Assembly: GCF_020171625.1 (NCBI RefSeq)
Contig: NZ_JAIUZY010000003.1
Coordinates: forward strand, 62,001-126,000
Reading direction: 5' to 3'
Length of the DNA: 64,000 nucleotides
From: Salipiger bermudensis
GTDB lineage: Bacteria; Pseudomonadota; Alphaproteobacteria; Rhodobacterales; Rhodobacteraceae
Made by a program: the position numbers and the translations under genes. Under the pieces are notes generated by a model, which was not told where the DNA came from, ran no database searches, and was given only the letters and a program-made list of their open reading frames with translations. The first letter of the stretch is position 1, and each line of letters begins with the position of its first letter. Shown piece by piece: positions 50,432 through 60,171 of this stretch.

Positions 50432-51072
50432 CCGGGGTCTCCTTGAATTGCGTTCGCACCGGTATCTCACAGCGCTTTCGCGAAGGCCAGACGGGCGCGG
50501 GCATTTGAGGCGCCGCCGCCCTGCCCGGTCGTGGGCTTGGGTGATGTGGAGCAAGGGAGGATCCCCGGGACAGGACGGGCCTGGATCAAGCTCCGTCGCG
50601 TGTTCGGTCGCAGGCCGGGGTGATATGGAGCGCGGAAGGGACTGTGGCGCCCGACGGGTCGGGAGAAGGCTCTTCGGCGTGCCAGGTCACAGGCCGGGGT
50701 GATGTGGAGAGCGGCAGGGTTTGCAGGGCCGGATGGATCGAGAGGACGCTCCGCGACGTGCCCGGTCGCAGGCCTGAGGGGGATGCGGAGAGCGGGAGGG
50801 GCCTAAATGCTGGACGTGGCGCGATCAGGCCCGGTGGGGCGACCATCGCGGCTGCAAGGGCTGCGGCTGGGCAGGTCACGGCGCGTGATCTCGCGCTGAC
50901 AGGCTGGTCTGGGAGGGGGTGCTTTGGTGTGGCGACTACAACGAGGCTGTGCCCGTTGTCCGGGACGCGCCACGTGCGGCGCCAGTGGTGCCGTGGCCAG
51001 TGCCGCCTGCCCCAGCGCCGCGATGCGGGCGGGGTGTCCCGGGGCGGCGGGCGCCGCCCCTCGGATTCGGGA
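50432..51072. other. 641-base spacer between rpiA and gor
   Basis: No supported gene. Four 79-bp degenerate repeats occupy about 50520-50836. The remaining 236 bases toward rpiA are GC-rich with no recognised motif, and no clear terminator for rpiA was found. Confidence 0.75.
50520..50836. repeat. Four degenerate 79-bp tandem repeats
   Basis: Units start at 50520, 50599, 50678 and 50757, exactly 79 bases apart, with a shared head CGTGCCCGGTCGCAGGCC then GGGGTGATGTGGAGAGCGG. The second halves have diverged more. They contain no recognisable binding site or gene. Confidence 0.82.
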
Positions 51073-51855
51073 TCAGACGTCGCGGAAGAGGTTGTCGTCC
51101 TCGAGGAATTCGACGCGCTCTTCCGAGACCGTGCCGGCATTGATGTCGCGGATTTCCACACGGCCATCGCCGTAGCCGATGATCACGCGGTCGCAGATGT
51201 CGATGAACAGGCCGTTCTCGACCACGCCGGGGATCTGGTTGACCAGCATCGCCAGCTGCCGCGCGTTGCCGATCCGCGTGAGGTGCAGGTCGAGGATGTG
51301 GTTGCCCTCGTCGGTGACGTAGGGCTGATCGCCGTTCATCCGAAGCGTGGTCTTGCGGCCCAGCACGTCCATGGTGACCAGCGCCTCCTCGATCAGCGCC
51401 TGGCTCGCGGTCCAGCCGAACGGGATGACCTCGACCGGTAGCGGGAAGGCACCGAGGGTTTCGACGTGCTTGGCGGCATCGGCGATGACGATCATCTCGT
51501 CGGAGGCGGTGGCGACGATCTTTTCCTGCAGCAGCGCGCCGCCGCCGCCCTTGATCAGGTTGAGTTCGCTGTCGAACTCGTCGGCGCCGTCGATGGTCAG
51601 GTCGAGCCAGCCGGCCTCCTCGAGCGAGATCACCTCGATGCCGACCTCGCGGGCCAGCTCGGCGGTGCGCGCCGAGGTCGGCACGCCGCGGAAGCGCAGC
51701 CCCTCTTCGCGCACCCGCTCGCCAAGGCAGCGCACCAGCCAGGCGGCGGTGGAGCCGGTGCCGAGCCCGACGCGCATTCCGCTTTGGACGTACTCCGCGG
51801 CACGTTTGGCCGCCACGAACTTGGCCTTGTCGATGGGCGAAAGCTCTCCGCTCAT
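51073..51855 (-). CDS. rpiA: Ribose-5-phosphate isomerase A
   Basis: A 260-residue isomerase of the pentose phosphate pathway. Active-site motifs are GLGTGSTAAWLV near residue 30, TIDGADEFDSELNLIKGGGGALLQEKIVA near 88-115 (Asp, Glu and Lys of the active site), and IPFGWTASQALIEE. The start is ATG 51855 with GGGAGATCACC upstream. A third copy of the dispersed two-hairpin element lies further upstream at 52040-52114. Confidence 0.96.
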   Translation of the reverse strand: MSGELSPIDKAKFVAAKRAAEYVQSGMRVGLGTGSTAAWLVRCLGERVREEGLRFRGVPTSARTAELAREVGIEVISLEEAGWLDLTIDGADEFDSELNLIKGGGGALLQEKIVATASDEMIVIADAAKHVETLGAFPLPVEVIPFGWTASQALIEEALVTMDVLGRKTTLRMNGDQPYVTDEGNHILDLHLTRIGNARQLAMLVNQIPGVVENGLFIDICDRVIIGYGDGRVEIRDINAGTVSEERVEFLEDDNLFRDV

Positions 51856-52039
51856 GGTGATCTCCCAGAATCCTCGTGTGTCGCGGCCTTATAGGCCTGG
51901 CGCGGCGGGCTGGCGACAGGAGATTCGGGGCGCGCGAGGGAATTTAGGGAGACTGTCGCGACGTCCGGCCCTACGACGAACACAGCGGCGCGGCGTGCCG
52001 CCGCACAGGTCGTCTCGCCCGTCGCCCGAGGGGGCGCAG

Positions 52040-52114
52040 CGCTCTTGTCTTCTTCTGGCCGAAAATATCCCGGGGGAGTCCGCGCGCAGCGCGGGCGGGG
52101 GCAGCGCCCCCGTC
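52040..52114. repeat. Dispersed two-hairpin element, copy 3
   Basis: GCTCTTGTCTTCTTCTGGCC, then GAAAATATCCCGGGGGAGTC, then GGGGGCAGCGCCCCCGTC aligns with the copies near dnaE2. Hairpin 2 is identical (GGGGGC-AGC-GCCCCC). Hairpin 1 is CCGCGC-GCA-GCGCGG instead of GTCCGCC-CCC-GGCGGAC, so the stem is kept with a different sequence. Confidence 0.82.
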
Positions 52115-52142
52115 TGCCCTTGGGGACCGCTTGGCAGGCGGA

Positions 52143-52670
52143 TCAGCCCTGCCGGTACATATAGGTCGTGGGGTCGCGGCGGGGGCCGCCCTCGGGGGCA
52201 AGGGCGAAGCCCGGGATCTCGCCCGCGACCCTGAAGCCGCAGTTGGTGTAGAGCGCCTGGGACGGATCGCCGCTGCGGGTGTCGAGGGTGACGAGGCTGC
52301 GCCCCTCGGCCGCGGCGCGGGCCAGCAGGGCCTGCATCAGGGCACGCGCGATGCCACGGCGGCGGAACGCGGGCGCGACCAGCATCTTGGAGACCTCGGC
52401 TCGGTGGCTCTGGTTCGGCATCATGGCGAGTCCCAGCTGCACGGTGCCAACGAGGCGGCCCTCCTCGAAGGCGCCCCAAAGCACCCGGCCCTGCCTTGCG
52501 AGCGCGGGCAGCACGCCGTCCTGCCAGAAGCGGGTCGCCGCCTCCACGTCGAACGGCATCACGAAGCCGACGCTGGCGCCGTCGGCCACGCAGGCCTGCA
52601 GAAGCCGCGCCAGATCGTCGAGGTACTGCGCCGCCTCAGGCGCCGACAGGGTGCGGATCGTCAGGGTCAT
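52143..52670 (-). CDS. GNAT family N-acetyltransferase
   Basis: A 175-residue acetyltransferase. The acetyl-CoA pocket is visible as EVSKMLVAPAFRRRGIARALMQALLARAA (Q/R-x-x-G-x-A type, near residues 92-120), followed by LVTLDTRSGDPSQALYTNCGF. The substrate is unknown. Its start overlaps the stop of the upstream XRE-cupin regulator (ATGA at 52667), a two-gene arrangement found elsewhere for regulators controlling their own acetyltransferase partner. Confidence 0.88.
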   Translation of the reverse strand: MTLTIRTLSAPEAAQYLDDLARLLQACVADGASVGFVMPFDVEAATRFWQDGVLPALARQGRVLWGAFEEGRLVGTVQLGLAMMPNQSHRAEVSKMLVAPAFRRRGIARALMQALLARAAAEGRSLVTLDTRSGDPSQALYTNCGFRVAGEIPGFALAPEGGPRRDPTTYMYRQG

Positions 52671-53221
52671 GGCGTCACCAGGAACAGCATGTAGCGCGCC
52701 GCCTCGCGCGGCGGGGTCTGGAAGCGCGATGCGCCGGAGAGGCGGTAGCGCAGCGCATCGCCGGGCGCGAGATCGTGGCGCTGCGCGTCCAGCGTCACCG
52801 CCAGCCGGCCCGAGAGCAGCACGAGGTGGTGTTCGAGATCGGCCACCGGCGGGCGGTGATAGGAGATGTCGGTGTCCGGCGCCAGCGTGCAGTCGAGCAC
52901 CTCGCCCGCCAGCGCGGTACTGCCCGGGGAGACCACGCGCCGGGTGAAGCCGCGATCCTGCCAGACCGGCTGCTCGGCCTCGCGCAGGCAGGGCGGAAAG
53001 CCGTCCTCGACCATCGCCAGAAGCCGCGACATGGTCAGCCCATAGGCGGCGCAGAGCTTGCCCAGTTGCTCCGCGGTCGGGCTCACCTCGGCCTTTTCCA
53101 TGCGCGACAGCGCCGCGCGGCTCAGCCCGCTATGCGCCGCCAGCGCCTCGAGCGTCAGGCCGCGCTCGGCGCGCAGGGCGGCGAGGCGCTGGGACAGGCG
53201 GGTGGTCAGGGTCTGCTCCAT
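52667..53221 (-). CDS. XRE-family transcriptional regulator with C-terminal cupin
   Basis: A 184-residue regulator. The N-terminal helix-turn-helix (LAALRAERGLTLEALAAHSG, then LSRAALSRMEKAEVSPTAEQL) and C-terminal cupin barrel (DTDISYHRPPVADLEHHLVLLSG) form the small-molecule-sensing XRE-cupin type. The start at 53221 gives the usual length, although the frame extends to 53416. It is divergent from the pdh operon and co-translated with the GNAT gene. Confidence 0.9.
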   Translation of the reverse strand: MEQTLTTRLSQRLAALRAERGLTLEALAAHSGLSRAALSRMEKAEVSPTAEQLGKLCAAYGLTMSRLLAMVEDGFPPCLREAEQPVWQDRGFTRRVVSPGSTALAGEVLDCTLAPDTDISYHRPPVADLEHHLVLLSGRLAVTLDAQRHDLAPGDALRYRLSGASRFQTPPREAARYMLFLVTP

Positions 53222-53237
53222 GATCGAATCCGGGAAT

Positions 53238-53258
53238 AGTTCTCGATATCGGGATACT
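53238..53258. promoter_or_regulatory. Possible operator of the XRE-cupin gene
   Basis: AGTTCTCGATATCGGGATACT is centred on the palindrome CGATATCG, about 20 bases upstream of the regulator's start. It is a candidate autoregulatory site. Confidence 0.35.
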
Positions 53259-53370
53259 GCGCGAGATGATGCCGGCGCGCAAGCCCGCCCTTGCCCCGCC
53301 AAGGCCGCGCTCCAGTTGAAAGCCCCTGCCCGCCCAAAGGGATTTTTCTCTGCCGGGACGGAAGCGGGCT

Positions 53371-53399
53371 TTGACACTCGCGCCTCCTCTGGGTAGGCT
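53371..53399 (+). promoter_or_regulatory. pdhA: Promoter of the pdh operon
   Basis: TTGACA (53371-53376) is a perfect -35, followed by a 17-base spacer and TAGGCT (53394-53399), a -10 form common in alphaproteobacteria. It lies 41 bases before the pdhA start. Confidence 0.75.
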
Positions 53400-53439
53400 G
53401 CACGAAAGTTTAACACTAAACTAGTTGGGGAGGAATCGC

Positions 53440-54462
53440 ATGGCCGCCCGGAAATCTGCTGCCAAGCCGAACGTCTCGCCCGAGGAGCTCACGCAATACT
53501 ACCGTGACATGCTGCTTATCCGCCGCTTCGAAGAGAAGGCGGGTCAGCTGTACGGTATGGGGCTCATCGGCGGCTTTTGTCACCTGTATATCGGCCAGGA
53601 AGCCGTTGTCGTCGGCCTCGAGGCCGCGGCGGAGGAGGGCGACAAGCGCGTCACCTCGTATCGCGACCACGGCCACATGCTGGCCTGCGGCATGGACCCC
53701 AACGGCGTCATGGCCGAGCTCACCGGCCGCGAGGGCGGCTACTCGAAGGGCAAGGGCGGCTCGATGCACATGTTCAGCCGCGAGAAGCACTTCTACGGCG
53801 GTCACGGCATCGTCGGCGCGCAAGTTCCGCTCGGCGCCGGCCTCGCCTTCGCCGACAACTACCTCGAGAACGGCCGTGTGACCTTCACCTATTTCGGCGA
53901 CGGCGCCGCCAACCAGGGCCAGGTCTACGAGACCTTCAACATGGCCTCGATCTGGAAGCTGCCGGTGGTCTTCGTGATCGAGAACAACCAGTACGCCATG
54001 GGCACCGCGCAGAAGCGCTCGACCTCGGGCGAGGACATCTACACCCGCGGCGCGCCCTTCGGCATCCCCGGCGAGCTGGTCGACGGCATGGATGTGCTCA
54101 AGGTCAAGGAAGCGGGCGAGAAGGCGGTCGCGCACTGCCGCGCCGGCAATGGCCCCTACATCCTCGAGATCAAGACCTACCGCTACCGCGGCCACTCGAT
54201 GTCGGACCCGGCCAAGTACCGGACCCGCGAGGAAGTCCAGAAGATGCGCGAAGAGCGCGACCCGATCCAGAACGTCCGCGACCTGCTGCTTCAGGGCAAG
54301 CACGCCAGCGAGGACGACCTCAAGGCGATCGACAAGGAAATCAAGGACATCGTGAACGCCTCCGCCGAGTTCGCCAAGGAGAGCCCGGAGCCGGCGCTCG
54401 AGGAACTCTGGACCGACATCTATTCCGACGACGTGCCCCAGGGCGACGCGATCGAGGCCTGA
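53440..54462 (+). CDS. pdhA: Pyruvate dehydrogenase E1 component subunit alpha
   Basis: A 340-residue thiamine-diphosphate enzyme subunit. It has LLIRRFEEKAGQLYGMGLIGGF near residue 25, KGKGGSMHMFSREKHFYGGHGIVGAQ, the TPP motif GDGAANQGQVYETFNMASIW (about 155-175), the phosphate-loop region YRGHSMSDPAKYRTREE and a Lys/Asp-rich C-terminus. It decarboxylates pyruvate with PdhB. The start at ATG 53440 follows GGGGAGGAATCGC; an in-frame TTG at 53425 is less likely. It is first of pdhA-pdhB-small gene-pdhC. Confidence 0.97.
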   Translation: MAARKSAAKPNVSPEELTQYYRDMLLIRRFEEKAGQLYGMGLIGGFCHLYIGQEAVVVGLEAAAEEGDKRVTSYRDHGHMLACGMDPNGVMAELTGREGGYSKGKGGSMHMFSREKHFYGGHGIVGAQVPLGAGLAFADNYLENGRVTFTYFGDGAANQGQVYETFNMASIWKLPVVFVIENNQYAMGTAQKRSTSGEDIYTRGAPFGIPGELVDGMDVLKVKEAGEKAVAHCRAGNGPYILEIKTYRYRGHSMSDPAKYRTREEVQKMREERDPIQNVRDLLLQGKHASEDDLKAIDKEIKDIVNASAEFAKESPEPALEELWTDIYSDDVPQGDAIEA

Positions 54463-54480
54463 GGCAGGAGAGAACACGAT

Positions 54481-55871
<1,391 letters not shown>

Positions 55872-55875
<4 letters not shown>

Positions 55876-56135
55876 GCCCGGTCGAGGTCATCGGGCGCGA
55901 CGTCGCGCGTGAGGCCTACCGCGTCCGGGTGGACGCGGCGGGCTTTGCGCGGACGGCCTTCGTGCCCGAGTGCCTCATGGAAACGCTGCGCCCGGGCGAG
56001 CGCCCGAGCCACCAGCAAGCCTATGAATGGATCGCCGCCCATCGCGGCAAGATCGAGACCGCGGTGATCGCACGGGCCGCGGCGCGCCAGCCGCGCCCGC
56101 CCTACGATCTCGTGACCCTCGCCGAGGAGAGCTGA
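55872..56135 (+). CDS. Small conserved protein between pdhB and pdhC
   Basis: An 87-residue protein starting at GTG 55872, which overlaps the pdhB stop, and ending 4 bases before pdhC. It has no signal peptide or membrane segment. Sequence: a short beta-rich N-terminal half ([20 protein letters not shown]), then [20 protein letters not shown], an amphipathic helix resembling the DUF1488/DUF5076-type small proteins; I am not sure which. Tight packing inside the operon suggests a job linked to the complex, but nothing in the sequence shows one. Confidence 0.8.
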
Positions 56136-56139
56136 CAAC

Positions 56140-57480
56140 ATGCCCACCGAAATCCTGATGCCCGCCCTGTCGCCGACCATGGAGGAAGGCACGCTGGCCA
56201 AATGGCTGGTCAAGGAAGGCGATACCGTGAACTCCGGCGACATCCTCGCCGAGATCGAAACCGACAAGGCCACGATGGAATTCGAGGCCGTCGATGAAGG
56301 CACCATCGGCAAGATCCTGATCGAGGGCGGCACCGAGGGCGTGAAGGTGAACACGCCGATCGCCGTGCTGCTCGAAGAGGGCGAAAGCGCCGACGACATC
56401 GACAGCGCCGCGTCCACTGCCCCGGAGGCCGAGGACAAGGCCCCCGAAAGCGACGACGAGAAGGCCGCCGCCGCGACGCCCGCCGCGGCCTCCGCCGGCG
56501 CCGGCGCAGGCACCACCCCCACCGCGTCGAAGGGCTCGGATGGCGAGCGCCTCTTCGCGACCCCGCTGGCGCGCCGCATCGCCGCCGACAAGGGCCTCGA
56601 TCTCGCGCAGATCAAGGGCTCCGGTCCGCGTGGCCGCATCGTGAAGGCGGATGTCGAGAACGCCACCGCGAAACCGGCCGAGAAGGCCGCACCCGCAGCC
56701 GCCGAGGCGCCCGCCGCCAAGAAGGCCGACGCCACCGTGATGCCCGCCGGCCCCTCGGCCGAGCAGGTCATCAAGATGTATGACGGGCGCGAGTTCGAAG
56801 AGGTCAAGCTCGACGGGATGCGCAAGACCGTTGCGGCCCGCCTCACCGAGGCCAAGCAGACGATCCCGCATTTCTACCTGCGCCGGGACATCAAGCTCGA
56901 TGCGCTGCTGAAGTTCCGCAGCCAGCTCAACAAGCAGCTCGAGGGCCGCGGCGTGAAGCTGTCGGTCAACGACTTCATCATCAAGGCCTGCGCGCTGGCG
57001 CTGCAATCCGTGCCCGACGCCAATGCCGTCTGGGCCGGCGACCGGATGCTCAAGCTCAAGCCCTCGGACGTGGCGGTGGCCGTCGCGGTCGATGGCGGCC
57101 TCTTCACCCCGGTGCTCAAGGATGCCGACATGAAGTCGCTCTCGGCGCTGTCCTCCGAGATGAAGGACCTCGCCACCCGGGCGCGGGACCGCAAGCTCGC
57201 GCCGCATGAATATGTCGGCGGCAGCTTCGCGATCTCCAACCTCGGCATGTTCGGCATCGACAATTTCGACGCCGTCATCAACCCGCCGCACGGCGCCATT
57301 CTCGCGGTCGGCTCCGGGGTCAAGAAGCCCGTCGTCGGCGACGATGGCGAGCTGAGCGTGGCCACGGTGATGTCGGTGACGCTCTCGGTCGATCACCGGG
57401 TCATCGACGGGGCGCTCGGCGCCGAGCTGCTGAAGGCGATCGTCGAGAACCTCGAGAACCCCATGGTGATGCTCGCCTGA
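56140..57480 (+). CDS. pdhC: Pyruvate dehydrogenase E2, dihydrolipoamide acetyltransferase
   Basis: A 446-residue E2 core subunit: one lipoyl domain (1-80, lipoyl Lys in [15 protein letters not shown]), a flexible linker, a peripheral-subunit-binding domain ([20 protein letters not shown], then [14 protein letters not shown], about 145-180), and a catalytic domain with [20 protein letters not shown] and the active-site [18 protein letters not shown]. It transfers the acetyl group to CoA. No E3 (lpd) gene follows; a terminator and an MFS transporter do. Confidence 0.97.
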   Translation: MPTEILMPALSPTMEEGTLAKWLVKEGDTVNSGDILAEIETDKATMEFEAVDEGTIGKILIEGGTEGVKVNTPIAVLLEEGESADDIDSAASTAPEAEDKAPESDDEKAAAATPAAASAGAGAGTTPTASKGSDGERLFATPLARRIAADKGLDLAQIKGSGPRGRIVKADVENATAKPAEKAAPAAAEAPAAKKADATVMPAGPSAEQVIKMYDGREFEEVKLDGMRKTVAARLTEAKQTIPHFYLRRDIKLDALLKFRSQLNKQLEGRGVKLSVNDFIIKACALALQSVPDANAVWAGDRMLKLKPSDVAVAVAVDGGLFTPVLKDADMKSLSALSSEMKDLATRARDRKLAPHEYVGGSFAISNLGMFGIDNFDAVINPPHGAILAVGSGVKKPVVGDDGELSVATVMSVTLSVDHRVIDGALGAELLKAIVENLENPMVMLA

Positions 57481-57506
57481 TCTGTCTTCAGGTCCGCATC
57501 ACTGAG

Positions 57507-57540
57507 ACGCCCGCCGCCCACCGGCGGGCGTTTCCTTTTT
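57507..57540 (+). terminator. Terminator of the pdh operon
   Basis: A perfect 10-bp stem ACGCCCGCCG / CGGCGGGCGT with a 5-base loop (57507-57531), then TTCCTTTTTC, 27 bases after the pdhC stop. Confidence 0.9.
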
Positions 57541-57702
57541 CTGCGATGTATGTTTCGGGCGCATGGCCCCCTTGCAGACAATCCAGCTTGTGCGCGCCCC
57601 CGCAGCGCCGTTAGCGTAGAACATGCTGCACCGCGGCAGGTTCTCCCGCGCCTGCCGTTCAAGATCCCCCGAGATTCTACCCCGACACTTCGGAGCTGTT
57701 CC

Positions 57703-58890
57703 ATGGTCTATACCGACCGCCAGGCCCGCCTGACGATCCTGTCACTTGCGCTTGGCGCCTTTGCCATCGGCGTGACCGAGTTCGCCGCCATGGGCCTGCT
57801 GCCCTACTATGCGCGCGACCTCGGCGTGACCGAGCCCGCGGCCGGCTTCGCGGTCAGCGGCTATGCCATCGGCGTGGTCGTGGGCGCGCCGGTGCTGGCG
57901 GTGCTGGGCAGCATGTTGCCGCGCAAGCTGCTGCTGGTGCTGCTGATGGCGTTCTTCATCCTTGCCAACGTGCTCAGCGCCCTTTCCACCGGGCTCGATA
58001 CGCTGGTGATCGCCCGGGTACTCTCGGGACTGCCGCACGGCGCCTTCCTCGGCATCGGGATGCTCTTCGCCGCCGAGATGATGCCGCCGGGCCGCAAGGC
58101 GGCGGGCGTGGCGCAGGTGCTGATGGGTCTGACCATCGCCAACGTGGTGGGCGTGCCCGCCGCAGGCGCCATCGGGCAGTATTTCGGCTGGCGCTGGTGC
58201 TTCGTTCTCGTGGCGGTGCTCGCCACCGGCTCGGCGCTGATGATCGCCCGTGTCGCGCCCGAGGCGCAGGACGGCCCCAAGCCGAGCGCGCTGCGTGAGC
58301 TGTCGGCGCTGGCCAACCGCGCCGTGTGGCTGACGCTGGCCGTCGGTGCCGTGGGCTTCGGCGCAGTCTTCGCGGTCTATTCCTATTTCTCCGCCGCGCT
58401 GATCTCGGCCACCGACGCGCCCGCCTGGGCGATTCCGCTGGCGCTTTCGTGCTTCGGCATCGGGGCCACCGCCGGCAACTACTATGCCGGTCGTCTCGCC
58501 GCGTGGTCGCATTTCGGCGGCACGCTGGTGCTGCTGCTCGGCATGATCGCGGCCTCGCTGCTCTATGCCGCCGTCATGGGCCAGTGGATCGCGATGATCC
58601 TCGTGGTCATGGTGCTGGGCCTCACCGCCGGGCTGGTGATCCCGCTGCAGATGCGCCTGATGGACGTGGCGGGCGAGGGCCAGACGCTGGCCGCCGCGCT
58701 CAACCACGCCGCCTTCAACGCCGCCAACGCGCTCGGCCCATGGCTCGCGGGCATGGCGCTCGCCGCCGGGCACGGCTTCGGCGCCACCGGCGTCGTGGGC
58801 GCGGGTCTCGGGGTGGCCGGTGTGGTGGTGCTGGGGCTCGCGTGGCTCGACGCCCGCCCGGCCCGCGGCGCGGTGATGCCGGCGGAGTGA
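57703..58890 (+). CDS. MFS transporter, drug/sugar-efflux-like (DHA1 type)
   Basis: A 395-residue major facilitator protein with 12 likely membrane segments. It has GAFAIGVTEFAAMGLLPYYA near residue 17, VSGYAIGVVVGAPVLAVLGS (motif A/B region), ARVLSGLPHGAFLGIGMLFA, LMGLTIANVVGVPAAGAIGQYFGWRW (motif C-like) and LNHAAFNAANALGPWLAG in the second half. This pattern fits AraJ/YdhP-type exporters. The substrate is unknown. The start at ATG 57703 gives the normal family length. It ends opposite cysE. Confidence 0.92.
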   Translation: MVYTDRQARLTILSLALGAFAIGVTEFAAMGLLPYYARDLGVTEPAAGFAVSGYAIGVVVGAPVLAVLGSMLPRKLLLVLLMAFFILANVLSALSTGLDTLVIARVLSGLPHGAFLGIGMLFAAEMMPPGRKAAGVAQVLMGLTIANVVGVPAAGAIGQYFGWRWCFVLVAVLATGSALMIARVAPEAQDGPKPSALRELSALANRAVWLTLAVGAVGFGAVFAVYSYFSAALISATDAPAWAIPLALSCFGIGATAGNYYAGRLAAWSHFGGTLVLLLGMIAASLLYAAVMGQWIAMILVVMVLGLTAGLVIPLQMRLMDVAGEGQTLAAALNHAAFNAANALGPWLAGMALAAGHGFGATGVVGAGLGVAGVVVLGLAWLDARPARGAVMPAE

Positions 58891-58912
58891 GCCGCGCAGC
58901 AGCACGACGAAA

Positions 58913-58946
58913 AAGGGCCGGGCACCTTCCGTGGTGCCCGGCCCTT
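58913..58946 (-). terminator. Terminator between MFS gene and cysE
   Basis: A 14-bp perfect stem AAGGGCCGGGCACC / GGTGCCCGGCCCTT with a 6-base loop. The minus strand reads on into TTTTTCG, so it best serves cysE; it could also stop the convergent MFS transcript. Confidence 0.88.
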
Positions 58947-58972
58947 CCTGTCTCTGACGGCGCGCTAAAGGC

Positions 58973-59791
58973 TCAGCTGGTGCAGTTGCAGCCGGTGAGC
59001 TTCTGATCCATGTTGCGCGACGGCTGATCGCAGCCGGCATCGCCGACGATCTTGGCCGGCACGCCCGCCACGGTCTTGCAGGGCGGCACTTCCTCGAGCA
59101 CCACCGACCCCGCCGCGATCCGCGAGCCGTTGCCGATGCGGATATTGCCGAGCACCTTGGCGCCGGCCCCGATCAGCACGCCATCGCCGATCTTGGGATG
59201 ACGGTCCTCGTCCTCCTTGCCGGTGCCGCCCAGCGTCACCGAGTGCAGGATCGAGACATCGTTGCCGACCTTGGCGGTCTCGCCGATGACGATGGAATGG
59301 GCGTGATCGATCATGATGCCCTGCCCGATCTCGGCGGCGGGGTGGATATCGACGCCGTAAAGCTCGGAGGCGCGCATCTGGAAGAAGAACGCCAGATCCC
59401 AGCGCCCCTGCCCCCAGAGCCAATGCGCCACGCGCTGGGTCTGCACCGCCTGGAAGCCCTTGAAGTAGAGCAGCGGCTGCAGGAAGCGGTGGCAGGCCGG
59501 GTCGCGATCGAAGGTGGCCCGGATATCGGCCCGCGCGGCGCGCGCCAGCCACGGGTCCGAGGCATAGGCCTCATCGCAGATCTCGCGCAGGATCTGGTCC
59601 GACATCTCGCCGTTCGAGAGTTTCATGGCGATGCGGAAGGCCAGCGCGCCCTCGATGGTGGCGTGGTGCAGCACCGAGACATGCACCATACCGCCAAGCA
59701 GCGGCTCGTCCGCGACCGCCTGTTCGGCTTCGCGGGAGATGCGGTCCCAGACCGGGTCCAGCTCGGCGATCCTTGCGCGGGTTTCGGCCAT
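58973..59791 (-). CDS. cysE: Serine O-acetyltransferase
   Basis: A 272-residue enzyme making O-acetylserine for cysteine synthesis. A helical N-terminal domain (DPVWDRISREAEQAVADEPL, then ATFDRDPACHRFLQPLLYFK) precedes a left-handed beta-helix of hexapeptide repeats with the catalytic His in MIDHAHSIVIGETA near residue 160, SVTLGGTGKEDEDRHPKIGD and GAGAKVLGNIRIGNGSRIAAGSVVL. The tail ends KLTGCNCTS. GGAGGTTACG precedes the ATG at 59791. It follows the GTA-associated small gene; cysE next to the GTA cluster is a known Rhodobacterales arrangement. Confidence 0.95.
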   Translation of the reverse strand: MAETRARIAELDPVWDRISREAEQAVADEPLLGGMVHVSVLHHATIEGALAFRIAMKLSNGEMSDQILREICDEAYASDPWLARAARADIRATFDRDPACHRFLQPLLYFKGFQAVQTQRVAHWLWGQGRWDLAFFFQMRASELYGVDIHPAAEIGQGIMIDHAHSIVIGETAKVGNDVSILHSVTLGGTGKEDEDRHPKIGDGVLIGAGAKVLGNIRIGNGSRIAAGSVVLEEVPPCKTVAGVPAKIVGDAGCDQPSRNMDQKLTGCNCTS

Positions 59792-59883
59792 CGTAACCTC
59801 CGTTTGATCCGGCCCTTATAGCAGATAGGCCCCGGGGGCCGAAACGCAAAACCGTGATGGTTGGAATCGTCGGAGGTGATGGC

Positions 59884-60171
59884 TCATCGCGCGCGGTGGC
59901 GCAAGCGGACCGCCTCGAGCGCGAGGATCAGGCAATCGGCATAGTCGGGATCGTCGAGGCGCCGCTCGGGGGCCACCGGCCGCGACAGCGCCGCCGCCAT
60001 CAGCGTGCCGTTGCCCCAGTCGGGATGGGCGCGCCCGAAATGGCGGCGATAGCGGTCGGCGGCCTCGGCCTGCGCCACCATCTCCCGCGCCAGCCGCCAG
60101 CGCGTGCCGCTCGGCACCGCCAGCAACGCGCAGGCGGCGCAGATCAGGTCACCGTGCAGCACCGGCCTCAT
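59884..60171 (-). CDS. Small protein coupled to the GTA host-specificity gene
   Basis: A 95-residue protein whose ATG overlaps the stop of the GTA gene (ATGA at 60168). Sequence: MRPVLHGDLICAACALLAVP, then an Arg/Ala-rich helix and YADCLILALEAVRLRHRAR at the end. No motif or domain is recognised. Position suggests it is expressed with the GTA genes, but it might be a house-keeping gene that merely follows them. Confidence 0.72.
   Translation of the reverse strand: MRPVLHGDLICAACALLAVPSGTRWRLAREMVAQAEAADRYRRHFGRAHPDWGNGTLMAAALSRPVAPERRLDDPDYADCLILALEAVRLRHRAR

Noticed and set aside
50520-50836. CRISPR-like periodicity
   Set aside because: Units are 79-bp degenerate tandem repeats without short identical repeats separated by unique spacers, and no cas genes are nearby. 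The 36-bp array at 10630-10737 was rejected for the same reason.
52143-53221. XRE-GNAT pair as a toxin-antitoxin system
   Set aside because: The regulator has a cupin sensing domain rather than an antitoxin tail, and the acetyltransferase is a full-length general GNAT; nothing indicates toxicity.
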